64,000 bases of DNA, from contig JAWQUS010000022.1 in the NCBI GenBank assembly GCA_036365455.1, forward strand, positions 1,736,001 to 1,800,000, given 5' to 3'. Position 1 is the first letter of the stretch. Each line of letters opens with the position of its first letter. The position numbers and the translations under genes are program-made. The notes beneath the pieces are model-generated. The model made no database searches, was not told where the DNA came from, and saw only the letters and a list, made by a program, of their open reading frames with translations. Positions 55,781 to 64,000 of the stretch are shown here, in pieces. Source of the DNA: Macrosoma leucophasiata. Its lineage: Eukaryota; Arthropoda; Insecta; Lepidoptera; Hedylidae.

Positions 55781-55885
55781 AGAGGTCGAAATGCAGTTGC
55801 GTTAGTACCCCGAGACCTTAGCTGTTACGTCTCTGTGGTAGTTATTATGGGGCCATACATTACCATCTAAACGTAACACAATAGT
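55781..55885 (-). repeat. SINE-A2 fragment, target of the next SINE
   Basis: GAGGTCGAAATGCAGTTGCG to CGTAACACAATAG. Confidence 0.7.
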
Positions 55886-56165
55886 TTTTTTTTTATGTAA
55901 TGGAAGTGGTAAACAAGCTTGCAGTTCACATTGATTTTAAGTGATAACTGCAGCCTATAGACACCCACACAAAGACCAAGGTCAAAAAGCAGATGCGCTG
56001 CCAGCTGCTCACTCCTGAGGCCTAAGGTGTTATGCCTCTGTGCCGGAAACTAAACGGCCGTATAAAAAATAGTGCTGAACACTACGATAAGCAGACAGAT
56101 AGAGGTAATGCGGTGATGTCTACGCCCGTGAGCAATGGAACAATTACACAATCCTACAATTGAAC
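55886..56165 (-). mobile_element. SINE-A copy inserted in SINE-A2
   Basis: T-run at 55886-55895, core, degenerate 5' end near 56165. Confidence 0.75.
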
Positions 56166-56532
56166 TCTACTATCAGTGACGACCAAACTCTACTGACGAC
56201 CAAATTCATTCTTTCTCAGTTTCTTTTGAAATGGGGAAATGGAGGAATTTGTAAATAATTGATGCTTTCCATATTATACAAAATTGTTCAGTGTCTATTT
56301 AATTTATTATGTGTTTTCTATTATTATTAGTGGTTATTCACTCTAGGTTAGTTTAAAAAAAAATGACGATGTAAAAGTGCTCTCCAGGAGCCTAATTATA
56401 TGAAATAAATTAATAAACTGAATAAGTGCAAGATACTGGGAATTTCCTCACAGAAAACTATAATTGAGTTTGAAATCTGAGGACATTTCAGCATCGCAAT
56501 TGCAGTACTGGACCAACTATGCAGTTAGTATA
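56166..56532. other. Unassigned AT-rich
   Basis: No feature seen. Confidence 0.3.
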
Positions 56533-56771
56533 TGTATGTATCTTCACACCAGGTCCCTAACTGGGTAGGCAGAGAGCGTGGAGCGCCAGATATCCCGGTC
56601 CTGACACACCTCCCGTGCCTCATCTACCTTCATCGTTCTCTTCATACATGCACGCCGATTCTTAAGACTCTTGACCCCACCATCAAGCAGAACTCGACCT
56701 ATTTCGTCGTGGTAGGTCAGTAGGCAGTTAGTAAAATTAATAAATTGCAGATGGCAACACTGTTCCAATTT
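56533..56771 (-). repeat. RTE-type LINE 3' end
   Basis: Full tail (CTACCCAGTTAGGGACCTGG on the minus strand) and upstream GTCAAGAGTCTTAAGAATCG; mirror of 55619-55760. Confidence 0.75.
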
Positions 56772-56781
56772 AATCTCAACG

Positions 56782-57159
56782 GAGTTTTGGCGGAAACGCG
56801 GAAAAGAGCTGTGTCGCTGCGTGATATTATTTTCGAAATTTATGTATAGTCGCGTTTTTATGTGTAAAAATGGTGGGATTTTTATCATAAAGCATTCGAT
56901 AATGTTCACGAGTGTAAGAAAGTGATATTATGAAGTGAAAAGTGATTTTTCGTATTGCCTCCAAAACTTCGTAAAAACTCCTAGTAAAGTCCCCATCGCT
57001 TTACTGGAGCCACCCCATCATCTCATCATATTCCTCATGGAAGCGTTTAATCATCGTCATCTTCCATATGGATATTCATTAATTTAAAGAAATGTGAAAT
57101 TCAATATGTATACGACTGAAAGACCCTGTATCTATGGTCAAGAATAAATTTAAAAAAAA
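56782..57159 (+). mobile_element. mRNA-like retroposon, copy 3, AATAAA plus poly-A
   Basis: AATCTCAACG at 56772-56781 and 57160-57169. AATAAA at 57143-57148 precedes a terminal A-run. These are the marks of a retroposed polyadenylated transcript. Confidence 0.8.
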
Positions 57160-57169
57160 AATCTCAACG

Positions 57170-57397
57170 ACTGGCACACAAACCCACTTTCGCAACGGGA
57201 TTAGGCTTATTATATCACGTCCGTTGTATATCGTTGGTTTTAAAAAAACTAGTTGTCAAACCGGTGTAAATTTCTAAAAACTGTGTGTCGCTGAATGTGA
57301 AATGTTATGGGCTGTTTCTACTGCCTTGAGCATTAGTTGACTTTTACTCATTTTTTTACGTAACATTATAAAAATACTTTACGCTTTTTCCTGCATA
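57170..57397. other. Unassigned
   Basis: No feature recognised. Confidence 0.3.
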
Positions 57398-57567
57398 CGG
57401 CCCTGTAATTTCCAGCACAGAGGCATAACACCTAATGCCTCGGGAGTGGCAGCGCATCTGCATTTTGACCTCTGGTCATTGTGTGGGTATCTATAGGCTG
57501 CAGTCATCACTTAACATCAATGTAAACTGCATGCTTGTTTGCCACTTTTATTACATAAAAAAAAAAT
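57398..57567 (+). mobile_element. SINE-A1, 5'-truncated
   Basis: ATACGGCCCTGTAATTTCC to A-run. Confidence 0.8.
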
Positions 57568-57619
57568 ACGCAGAGGTAAATGCATGCATTCAAGCATACA
57601 TGCAAACACCCACGATTCG

Positions 57620-57825
57620 ACGACCCGGTTAGTCCAGCGGTGTGAGATGACCGTTTGATTCGAAGGGTCGCGGGTTCGATCCCCGCACCGGGACAAATAT
57701 TTGTATGGCCTACAGATATTTGTTTCGGATCTGGGTGTTTGTGTATGTGTTGTATGTGTACAACGGCACCCACAACACAGGTTTATACCTACTGTGGGGC
57801 TGTGAGTGTAAGCGTATTTTTATTT
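57620..57825 (+). mobile_element. SINE-K, full-length, 5-bp target duplication
   Basis: ATTCG at 57615-57619 and 57826-57830. The tRNA-like head has CCCGGT/ACCGGG acceptor pairing, A box TAGTCCAGCGG and B box GGTTCGATCCC. Confidence 0.85.
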
Positions 57826-57909
57826 ATTCGCCGGTTACGTTTTGGCGCATGTAACAGGTGGCGAGCCTGTTGACATCTCCGCGGGCATATTACCAAACTA
57901 CGGTACTGG

Positions 57910-58110
57910 CACACCGCGGACACTCCGTCAAAAATCCAAACGTTTAATTAGGTTTCTATCCATCAGTGACGTGTATGTACACGCCTGTGTGCGTAGCACG
58001 TACAAAACACCAACCGTCGCCCATAAGAGAGGAAGCGGTTGTGTATGTGTGCAAATCGGGCGGGACGTCGAAGTGTCCATTCTACACGTAGTATTATTAC
58101 ATATTCTCTG
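57910..58110 (+). mobile_element. MITE-C, perfect 7-bp target duplication
   Basis: GTACTGG at 57903-57909 and 58111-58117, within SINE-B sequence, so the empty site is known. Confidence 0.93.
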
Positions 58111-58240
58111 GTACTGGGCAACTTCCAGAAAATGGAAATAATTCAATACCTAGAACCAGAGATAAAGAATTCAACACCGTTATCTCTGATAGCCCCCGGA
58201 CCTGGAATCCAGCCTAGGACCCCGGTTGATTAAGCCGAAG

Positions 58241-58490
58241 CACACCGCGGACACTCCGCCAAAATTCCATACAAACGCTTATTTTGGTCTCTATTACACA
58301 GATATTAATCAGTGACGTGTATTTACACGCGCACCTGTGTGCGTAGCACGTAGAGAATACCTAAATAAACGTTCTTTCTTTCTTTCTTTCAAACGTCGCC
58401 CATAATAGGGGAGGAGGTTGGGTGAGGCGGGAAAATCGGGCGGGACGTCGAAGTGTCCATTCTATACGTAGTATTATTACATATTCCCTG
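58241..58490 (+). mobile_element. MITE-C, perfect 7-bp target duplication, CTTT microsatellite
   Basis: GCCGAAG at 58234-58240 and 58491-58497. CTTT repeats at about 58374-58390. Confidence 0.92.
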
Positions 58491-58542
58491 GCCGAAGTCA
58501 CCTTCCTAAGGTGGATATGCAATATTTTTATTACTGGATACT

Positions 58543-58902
58543 GAAGCGCGCATGGCCCAGCGGCTGGTGTAGATCGTAAGCGATCTACTCGGTTAAGCAC
58601 TACGGGCGCGGTGGGGTAGTGTGATGGGTGACCGCTAGTGGCAAATTAAATGCGCGTTTCCGTGCTTCGGAGGGCACGTTAAGCCGTCGGTCCCGGTTGC
58701 TATCGATGGGTAGCAGTCGTTAAACCTTGTCGGAGGCCTTATGGGCGGTTTGAAAACATCCGACAGCGGATTGGCCACTAACCCACTCACCTCCACCAAT
58801 CCGCATTGGAGCATCGTGGTGGAGTAAGCTCCAGGCCTCCCGCCAAAAAGGGGAGAGACTCGTGCCCAGCAGTGGGACGTATAATGGGTTGTCATTATTA
58901 TT
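58543..58902 (+). mobile_element. SINE-5S, best full-length copy
   Basis: Starts GAAGCGCGCATGGCCCAGCG. 5S-like GGTTAAGCACTACGGGCGCG and GATGGGTGACCGCTAGTGG. Ends GCCCAGCAGTGGGACGTATA then ATT repeats. Confidence 0.9.
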
Positions 58903-59211
58903 CCACTTATTTATTGATTCAACTTATTTTATAATTTTTTACATATATATGTATAAAAAAAAACAACAAATATATATATAAAAAATTAAAAAATAGTGTG
59001 CCGCCGGCAGCGAGAGCAGGGTCCAAGCTGCCGGTGGTTAGGGACACAGAGACAGGAACCTCCTCACTATGCGTGCCGTGCCGAGGAGTACTGCTTTCTG
59101 TATCAGACCCTTGATCCATCCACCTAGCGAGAGCCTCTTGAGATGTTGGTCGAGGCTCTTCGCTATCAGCCCGTTCACCGATACGACTATCGGCACAATG
59201 ATGGCCGAATC
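58903..59211 (-). mobile_element. Dong/R4-type LINE, 5'-truncated
   Basis: Contains the C-terminal ORF end and AT-rich 3' UTR. ATT repeats lie on both sides (58892-58902; 59212-59229), as expected for Dong, which targets TAA repeats. Confidence 0.75.
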
Positions 59212-59214
59212 CAT
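59038..59214 (-). pseudogene. C terminus of Dong/R4-type LINE protein
   Basis: 58 codons, uninterrupted: AIIVPIVVSVNGLIAKSLDQ, LKRLSLGGWIKGLIQKAVLL, GTARIVRRFLSLCP, TAA at 59038-59040. This is the C-terminal segment I recall for lepidopteran Dong-like ORFs. Truncated, hence not functional; the ATG at 59212-59214 is fortuitous. Confidence 0.7.
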
Positions 59215-59229
59215 TATTATTATTATTAT
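59212..59229 (+). repeat. ATT microsatellite
   Basis: Five ATT units bordering the Dong-type end. Confidence 0.85.
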
Positions 59230-60140
59230 ACTGTACGCACAAACCTATCAAAGTTCAAGTTAGGCACATCACAGAACCGGTCAACTTTCTACAGATACCT
59301 GAATCGTGTACGTAACTATACTAGATACGCCACACGCGATGCATGGAACCTGTTCTTATGTTTATGAGTTTTTCGAGTATAGAGAAACGATACCTTAGTG
59401 ACCTGTGGAAGTGCTAGGGAAGGGGGTGTCGTGGCCCCATGTCTAATTCGATGATAGTCATAAAAAGTTTACTGGTGGTAGACCATTACCAAATTTATTC
59501 CCTTTATGGGATCCCCATTCAATAAACGTGTTTTTTCGTAGTTTTGCTCGATAGGTATTAATAACGGTAGCAGGTAGACGCTTTTCTTTTATACATAGAT
59601 GTTGGTACGGAACCCTTCGTGCGCGTATCCGATTCGCTCTTGGCCAGTTTTATAGTAATATTAATGAAATAAATAATGTGCGGACCGTAGCCTGAGAACT
59701 ATATTCCTATTGTTTTTCAAAATTCACTAGTGTAGGCCTAGCTTTAACCACAAAACGAGATGAAAGTGAGCAAAGGAAATAAGCCGATTCAGCCTGCATC
59801 GTTACCCCGGTGTGTGCAAAAATTACACGACTGTTTTAAAATGGCGCGTGACGCCGGCGGACTTCCGCGCCCCGTGAGCTGCATGCTTAAATATCATGGC
59901 TTCTGTTAGGTCGTGGTTATAATGTCAATTGTACCGACTCAAGTTCTGTTTTATTACTTTTTAATAACTCATTTTATTTTATTGTTTATTTCTGTATTAG
60001 CATGTCGTGTTATTAGTAGTTGAGGATGTAATTATAATCAATATCTTTGTTGTTAAGTTAAGTAATCTTTTCATATGAGAAATTCCATAATTCCAGGCTA
60101 TGGTAAAAAAAGTGACGTGAAATATACATAATCAGCAATG
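59230..60140. other. Intergenic
   Basis: No gene or named repeat seen. Confidence 0.4.
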
Positions 60141-60428
60141 TGTTTTTTTTTTATGTCATGGAAATGGTAAACAAGCGTGCAGTTCACATTGATGTTAAGT
60201 GATGACTGCAGCCTATAGACACCCACACAAAGACAAAGGTCAAAATGCGGATGCGTTACCACTCCTGAGGCCTAAGGTGTTATGCCCCTGTGCCGGAAAT
60301 CAGAGGGCCGTACATTACCACCTGACCGGAACACGATAGTGCTGAACACAACCATTTAGCGGCAAGTATATTAGGTGATGCGGTGGTGCCTACGCCCGCG
60401 AGCTCCGTCACTGAAGCTCTACCACCAG
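60141..60428 (-). mobile_element. SINE-A1 copy
   Basis: Complete core; ends CTACCACCAG. The long frame starting at 60375 begins inside this SINE and is not a gene as drawn. Confidence 0.85.
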
Positions 60429-60524
60429 CCAAAAAATTATTTATGTAAACAGCCAAGTTTTTTTATCTTTCTTTTTTTGCTTGTTTTTATTCGTGGTAAA
60501 TTAAAATATGATGTGAAATGTGAG

Positions 60525-60737
60525 GGCCTAATTGAGTTATTTTGGGAGGCTAGTGTGTTATCGCTTTTCGACATAACGGAGCCGATTTCGATGACGGTAT
60601 ATCCAACGTTATTAAGGACCGGTTTTTATGTCTATTTTATTGTAGCTGTTATAATTTCCTTCATTGCCGGTTTGTTTAGATTAGTATATAAATTTCTAAT
60701 TAAAAATATTGATATGAAACTAAATGTAGTGTGCTGA
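60525..60737 (+). CDS. Candidate terminal exon of a membrane protein
   Basis: A pyrimidine-rich tract (60455-60490) precedes GTGAG|GGCC at 60524/60525. The frame then reads GLIELFWEASVLSLFDITEP, MTVYPTLLRTGFYVYFIVAV, IISFIAGLFRLVYKFLIKNI, and ends VVC, TGA 60735-60737. One strong hydrophobic helix (about YVYFIVAVIISFIAGLF) is followed by basic residues. Codon use looks coding. Protein not recognised; upstream exons not found; the splice site is distant from the tract. Confidence 0.35.
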   Translation, partial: GLIELFWEASVLSLFDITEPISMTVYPTLLRTGFYVYFIVAVIISFIAGLFRLVYKFLIKNIDMKLNVVC

Positions 60738-60921
60738 TTGGGAACCAACTTAAAAGAATTGAGGGGAGAGAACAGAGAAACTGTTCTTCAAGCGGTCAAA
60801 CTATTCCAATGCGGCGGTAGTAAATGAAACAACGCAAGATGGGCAGCAGGGTCCTACGATAAAACTACCGCCACATCGATCGCCAATTCGCATGCCAAGC
60901 GTGGCTGTTATGGCATATCTC
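60738..60921. repeat. Unassigned with CATGCCAAGC repeat word
   Basis: ATCGCCAATTCGCATGCCAAGC (60874-60895) also occurs near 25750 and inverted near 30573. Confidence 0.4.
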
Positions 60922-61198
60922 CCTTTTTTAATGTAATGGAAGTGACAAGCAAGCATGCAGTTCGCATTGATGTTAAGTGATGAATGCGGTCTATAGACAC
61001 CCACATAAATATCAAGGTCAAAATGCAGATGCGTTACCACTCCTGAGGCCTAAGGTGTTATGTCTCTGTGCCGGAAATTACAGAGCCGTACATTACCATC
61101 TGACCGGAACACGATAGTGTTGAACACTACCATTTAGCGGCAATTATATTAGGTAATGCGGTTGTACATACGCCCGCGAGCTCCGTCACTGGAGTTCG
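60922..61198 (-). mobile_element. SINE-A1 copy
   Basis: Short T-run, core, hairpin end GAGCTCCGTCACTGGAG. Confidence 0.8.
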
Positions 61199-61244
61199 CA
61201 TAAAAATTAGGTTTGCAGCATATCTAGATGAACGAAATGATTCT

Positions 61245-61385
61245 GCAGAGGGATTAACATATCAGGGAAATGTCACCTCTGTCAGTCTGCCCGAGACCAC
61301 GGAAGCTGAAAAGCGATCGAATCGTCGGATTGATTTTAAATAATCGTTTTAGCTTAATACACGCGACATTAATCCGAAAACAATT
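61245..61385 (+). repeat. R-H repeat
   Basis: CCCGAGACCACGGAAGCTGAA; compare 18121. Confidence 0.7.
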
Positions 61386-61971
61386 TTTATTTTGATGAAA
61401 ATAAATACTTTTACGCTTGTAAACAAGTCCTTAGTTATAGATGCAATTCCGATGTTAATGCAATAAATGAATGCGTGCATCTGTCTAACGCGTAGATTGT
61501 TAACTGCGTAAAATAAATAATGGGTAATTTTTTATAACGATCATTGTCCCACGATGTTGGAATGTTATTTATTTGTTATTTATTTATTTATTTATGAATA
61601 CACAGTGAAATACATATTTGCCGATCAGCTTCACTCCCTGAAACCAGAGATGGTTTGTACGGAAGTTGCAATTCCTCATTAAACTTATTATTAGTAATAG
61701 ATACGTTATACAAGAATAAGCAGAACATGTTTGTTTAACAAAATGTGAATCACACGCGGGTTATTTGAAATAATTAATCTAATGCGTAAACAACTCAGTA
61801 GGTAAGCAATCGGCGACTCGGTGCCGAGCAGACAAAAGAAACAAGTTAACGGACTTGCACCTACCTGCAGGCTGTTCCAATTTTGCGGCACTTTTTTTCT
61901 CATAATTTTTCTGAATTTATAGTGTAGAAAAGTAGTGTTGTTTAATTACGATTGTTGACTTTGAACATTTT
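61386..61971. other. AT-rich intergenic
   Basis: No gene or repeat recognised apart from a TTTA run near 61565-61595. Confidence 0.35.
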
Positions 61972-62150
61972 ACTGTGGCCCTGTAATTACCGGCACAGAG
62001 GCCATAATACCTAAGGCCTCAGGAGTGGTAACGCATCTGCATTTTGACATATAGTCTTTGTGTCTGTAGGTGTGTCTATAGGCTGCAATCATCACTTAAC
62101 ATCAATGTGAAGTGCATGCTTGTCTGCCACTTTCATTACGTAAAAGAAAT
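61972..62150 (+). mobile_element. SINE-A1, 5'-truncated
   Basis: GGCCCTGTAATTACCGGCAC to GCCACTTTCATTACG. Confidence 0.8.
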
Positions 62151-62965
62151 GTATTAAGAACATTTATATAACTTATTACACAAATGTAAATAGAACTCGA
62201 TGTGACCATTAATAAATAATTCATTTTTAAATAACTGCGCTCATCATAAAACTAACATTGTGTAATATGCTTTCAAAATTATATTGTATGAATCGACCTC
62301 ATTCGCGTTCAATAACTCGACTGTGGCTGCAGCGCCATCTATCAAATTTTAGGAAAACTATTTAAAAAGATCCAAAAATTGCCATTTAAAAAGCTGGTTG
62401 TCCCGAACATTTTTCATTTTTTTAATGATTTTGTTTCATGTATGTATACAGTTTACAGTGATATATCTATCTTAATATCCGATGTTAGATCCTTTATCTC
62501 TGGTTCTATTTAGTTTTTGCCATTCTACTACTACTAGTACTACTACTGCTATACTAGACTATCCGTTTGCTATTTTTATCACCAATTAAAAATGAGTTTT
62601 GCCCACACAAACCGCAATTACAGATCTATTCAAGTCATTAATGTGCGAACACCTTTACAATCTATATTAACTGTTAACTTTTTACAAATACGTTTGTGCG
62701 ATATATCTCGTTAACTAGTTTTTTTGCCGTTTACCGTACAATTGTGTTTTTATAGATCACAATGACTCAACCGATTATGATACCGTATTGTTTGTTTGAA
62801 CATGTTTTTATGGTTAACCGTTATGTTTTTGAATGAGTTTTAATGAACTTACACTTTGCAACGATGAAACACTGTTTTCTGCGATGAAAGTGGCAAATAA
62901 ATGTACAGTTCACATTGATCATAATTAGGTTATGTTACGCATATGACATTTGGATATACACTATC
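62151..62965. other. AT-rich intergenic
   Basis: No gene. A SINE-A scrap (GTGGCAAATAAATG) near 62889. Confidence 0.35.
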
Positions 62966-62977
62966 CAACAAAAATAA

Positions 62978-63268
62978 CGACTGCCTCGGTAATCTAGTGG
63001 TAGCAGGCCACGACTACTTCCGGGTCGGGGGTAATCAGAGATAATGGTGTAAAGTCCTTTATCTCTGGTTCTATTGGATATTTTCCATTTTCTAGAAATT
63101 TTCCATTACTTCGAAGTTTGGTAATGTACCCGGAGTTGTCAACAGGCTCGCCACCTGTTACATGGGCCAAAAACGTAACCGGCGAATCGTGGGTGTTTGC
63201 GTGTATGCTTGAATGTATGCATTTACCTTTGCCTACCCCTTCGGGGATTACAGGCGTGAAGTTACGTT
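62978..63268 (+). mobile_element. SINE-B lacking its B box, 12-bp target duplication
   Basis: CAACAAAAATAA at 62966-62977 and 63269-63280. The head is deleted between the anticodon side and CGGGTCGGGG, so the B box is missing. Confidence 0.88.
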
Positions 63269-63280
63269 CAACAAAAATAA

Positions 63281-63372
63281 TTGCACATCGACCTTAAGAA
63301 GGAGACTTCGACACATGTCGGGTCTGTAGAGCGTCATCTCTTTCGCACGCTACCTATGTGACGTTTGTCACT
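63281..63372 (+). repeat. R-E repeat, truncated
   Basis: CACATCGACCTTAAGAAGG to GTGACGTTTGTCAC. Confidence 0.6.
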
Positions 63373-63387
63373 ATTTTGATCTTCTTC

Positions 63388-63545
63388 TGCATGCTATATG
63401 CTTCTTCTATATTCATCATCATTCTCTTCATACATGTACGCCGATTCCTAAGACTTTTGACCCCACCTTCAGACAGTACTCGACCTATTTGGTCAAGGTA
63501 GGCCAGTCTTGATCTTCCTGGGCCTCTGCAACCATCCGCATCTTT
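63388..63545 (-). repeat. RTE-type LINE ORF end
   Basis: The minus strand encodes DADGCRGPGRSRLAYLDQIG, then GGVKSLRNRRTCMKRM. This is the C-terminal RTE-type block, 5'-truncated. Confidence 0.7.
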
Positions 63546-63911
63546 TTTGTACAAATCAATAATTATATTGATACTTATATTATTTACCTCGAAGCTGGCA
63601 TGATTATATCATAATGAGATTTTTTTTTTTAAATTAGATCTACTTGAAGTTTATTTTTTTATAAAGTTCTACCGCGCTCTCTGCAACTATTCATTAGCGC
63701 CGAACTAAAGATAATTAATTTTTAAACGTAAGCGCACGCGTCACGACACACGTGTTTCGGTGTTGCCAGGCGATGACAGCTATACAGGCGCCGCCTCCCG
63801 CTTGCTCGTTATGGGAAAGTTAAAAATAACCTTAACCTAACCTAACCTTTTCATTGATAGATGATTTGAATAGAATACACCGTGTAGATTTTTTGCTTTA
63901 TGCGTCAATTT
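63546..63911. other. Unassigned
   Basis: No gene; CCTAACCTAACC at 63837-63848 is too short for telomeric repeat. Confidence 0.35.
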
Positions 63912-63987
63912 GGCGATAGATAGATTAAGTAATCCGGTTGTGCCTACGCCCTCGAGTTCCTACACTGGAACTCTACTACCAGTAAAA
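63912..63987 (-). repeat. SINE-A2 5' end with compensated hairpin
   Basis: GAGTTCC (63954-63960) pairs with GGAACTC (63967-63973): the same stem as A1 but with a G-C pair replaced by A-T. Confidence 0.75.
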
Positions 63988-64000
63988 ATTACTTACCGTT

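Larger units (their letters stand above)
57568..58225 (-). mobile_element. SINE-B carrying two nested insertions
   Basis: Segments 57568-57619, 57831-57909 and 58111-58225 rebuild SINE-B around a SINE-K and a MITE-C. Confidence 0.85.

Noticed and set aside
59069..59263. Plus-strand frames across the Dong-type region
   Set aside because: The minus strand gives the recognisable LINE C terminus; the plus frames are shadows.
60375..60524. Start of the long frame running into 60737
   Set aside because: The first 50 codons lie within or just after SINE-A and poly-T sequence; only the part after 60525 looks coding.
63829..63850. CCTAA repeats resembling the insect telomere TTAGG
   Set aside because: Only about two and a half units (similar short run near 29333); far too short for a telomeric tract.

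Overview
The window reads as a gene-poor, repeat-saturated, AT-rich stretch of an insect nuclear genome, most likely a moth or butterfly. The evidence is the repeat set: CR1/Jockey/RTE-type LINE tails, a Dong/R4-type LINE end beside an ATT microsatellite, tRNA-headed SINEs, a 5S-rRNA-headed SINE, mariner, hAT and Helitron remnants. I cannot name the species. All family assignments come from reading motifs by eye; repeat nicknames (SINE-A, SINE-B, SINE-K, SINE-U, SINE-5S, MITE-C, MITE-G, R-N, R-J and so on) are local labels.

Host genes. Only the left end is clearly genic. A probable first coding exon on the minus strand (602-760) lies head-to-head with an intact, intronless leucine-rich-repeat gene of the LRRC34/ribonuclease-inhibitor type (923-2281). 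Next comes the terminal exon of an arylalkylamine N-acetyltransferase-like gene (3083-3284). A weaker candidate terminal exon of a membrane protein lies at 60525-60737, and two weak exon candidates at 32570-32664 and 32949-33116. One canonical tRNA-Lys(CTT) lies at 46794-46866 on the minus strand.

Mobile elements, left to right. 4-11 kb: a tRNA SINE, a Jockey-like LINE cut by a mariner carrying a nonsense codon, and a SINE interrupted by a LINE tail and a solo LTR. 11.7-12.8 kb: an inverted plus tandem array of a tRNA-like SINE (SINE-U). 13-25 kb: many SINE-A copies, TTAA-flanked mini-elements, LINE tails in both orientations, and a 22-bp perfect hairpin. 26.1-27.8 kb: a 1.67-kb near-perfect palindrome. 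28-38 kb: 5S SINEs, RTE tails, a GC-rich block and further SINE-A. 38.6-40.1 kb: a decayed Helitron Rep/helicase gene. 40.8-42.6 kb: a DNA transposon with 52-bp terminal inverted repeats and a decayed DUF7869-like gene. 47.1-50.1 kb: an hAT element with a perfect 8-bp target duplication, carrying a dead CR1-like LINE. 51-58.5 kb: most copies of MITE-C, which makes 7-bp target duplications, and an inverted duplication carrying an mRNA-like retroposon. 58.5-64 kb: a full 5S SINE whose ATT tail appears to host a Dong-type LINE, then more SINE-A and SINE-B.

The most promising new material is the giant palindrome, MITE-C, the 52-bp-TIR transposon, SINE-U with its palindromic array, and the conserved 5' RNA-like fold of SINE-A. 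Most long open frames in the window fall inside repeats and are not genes.
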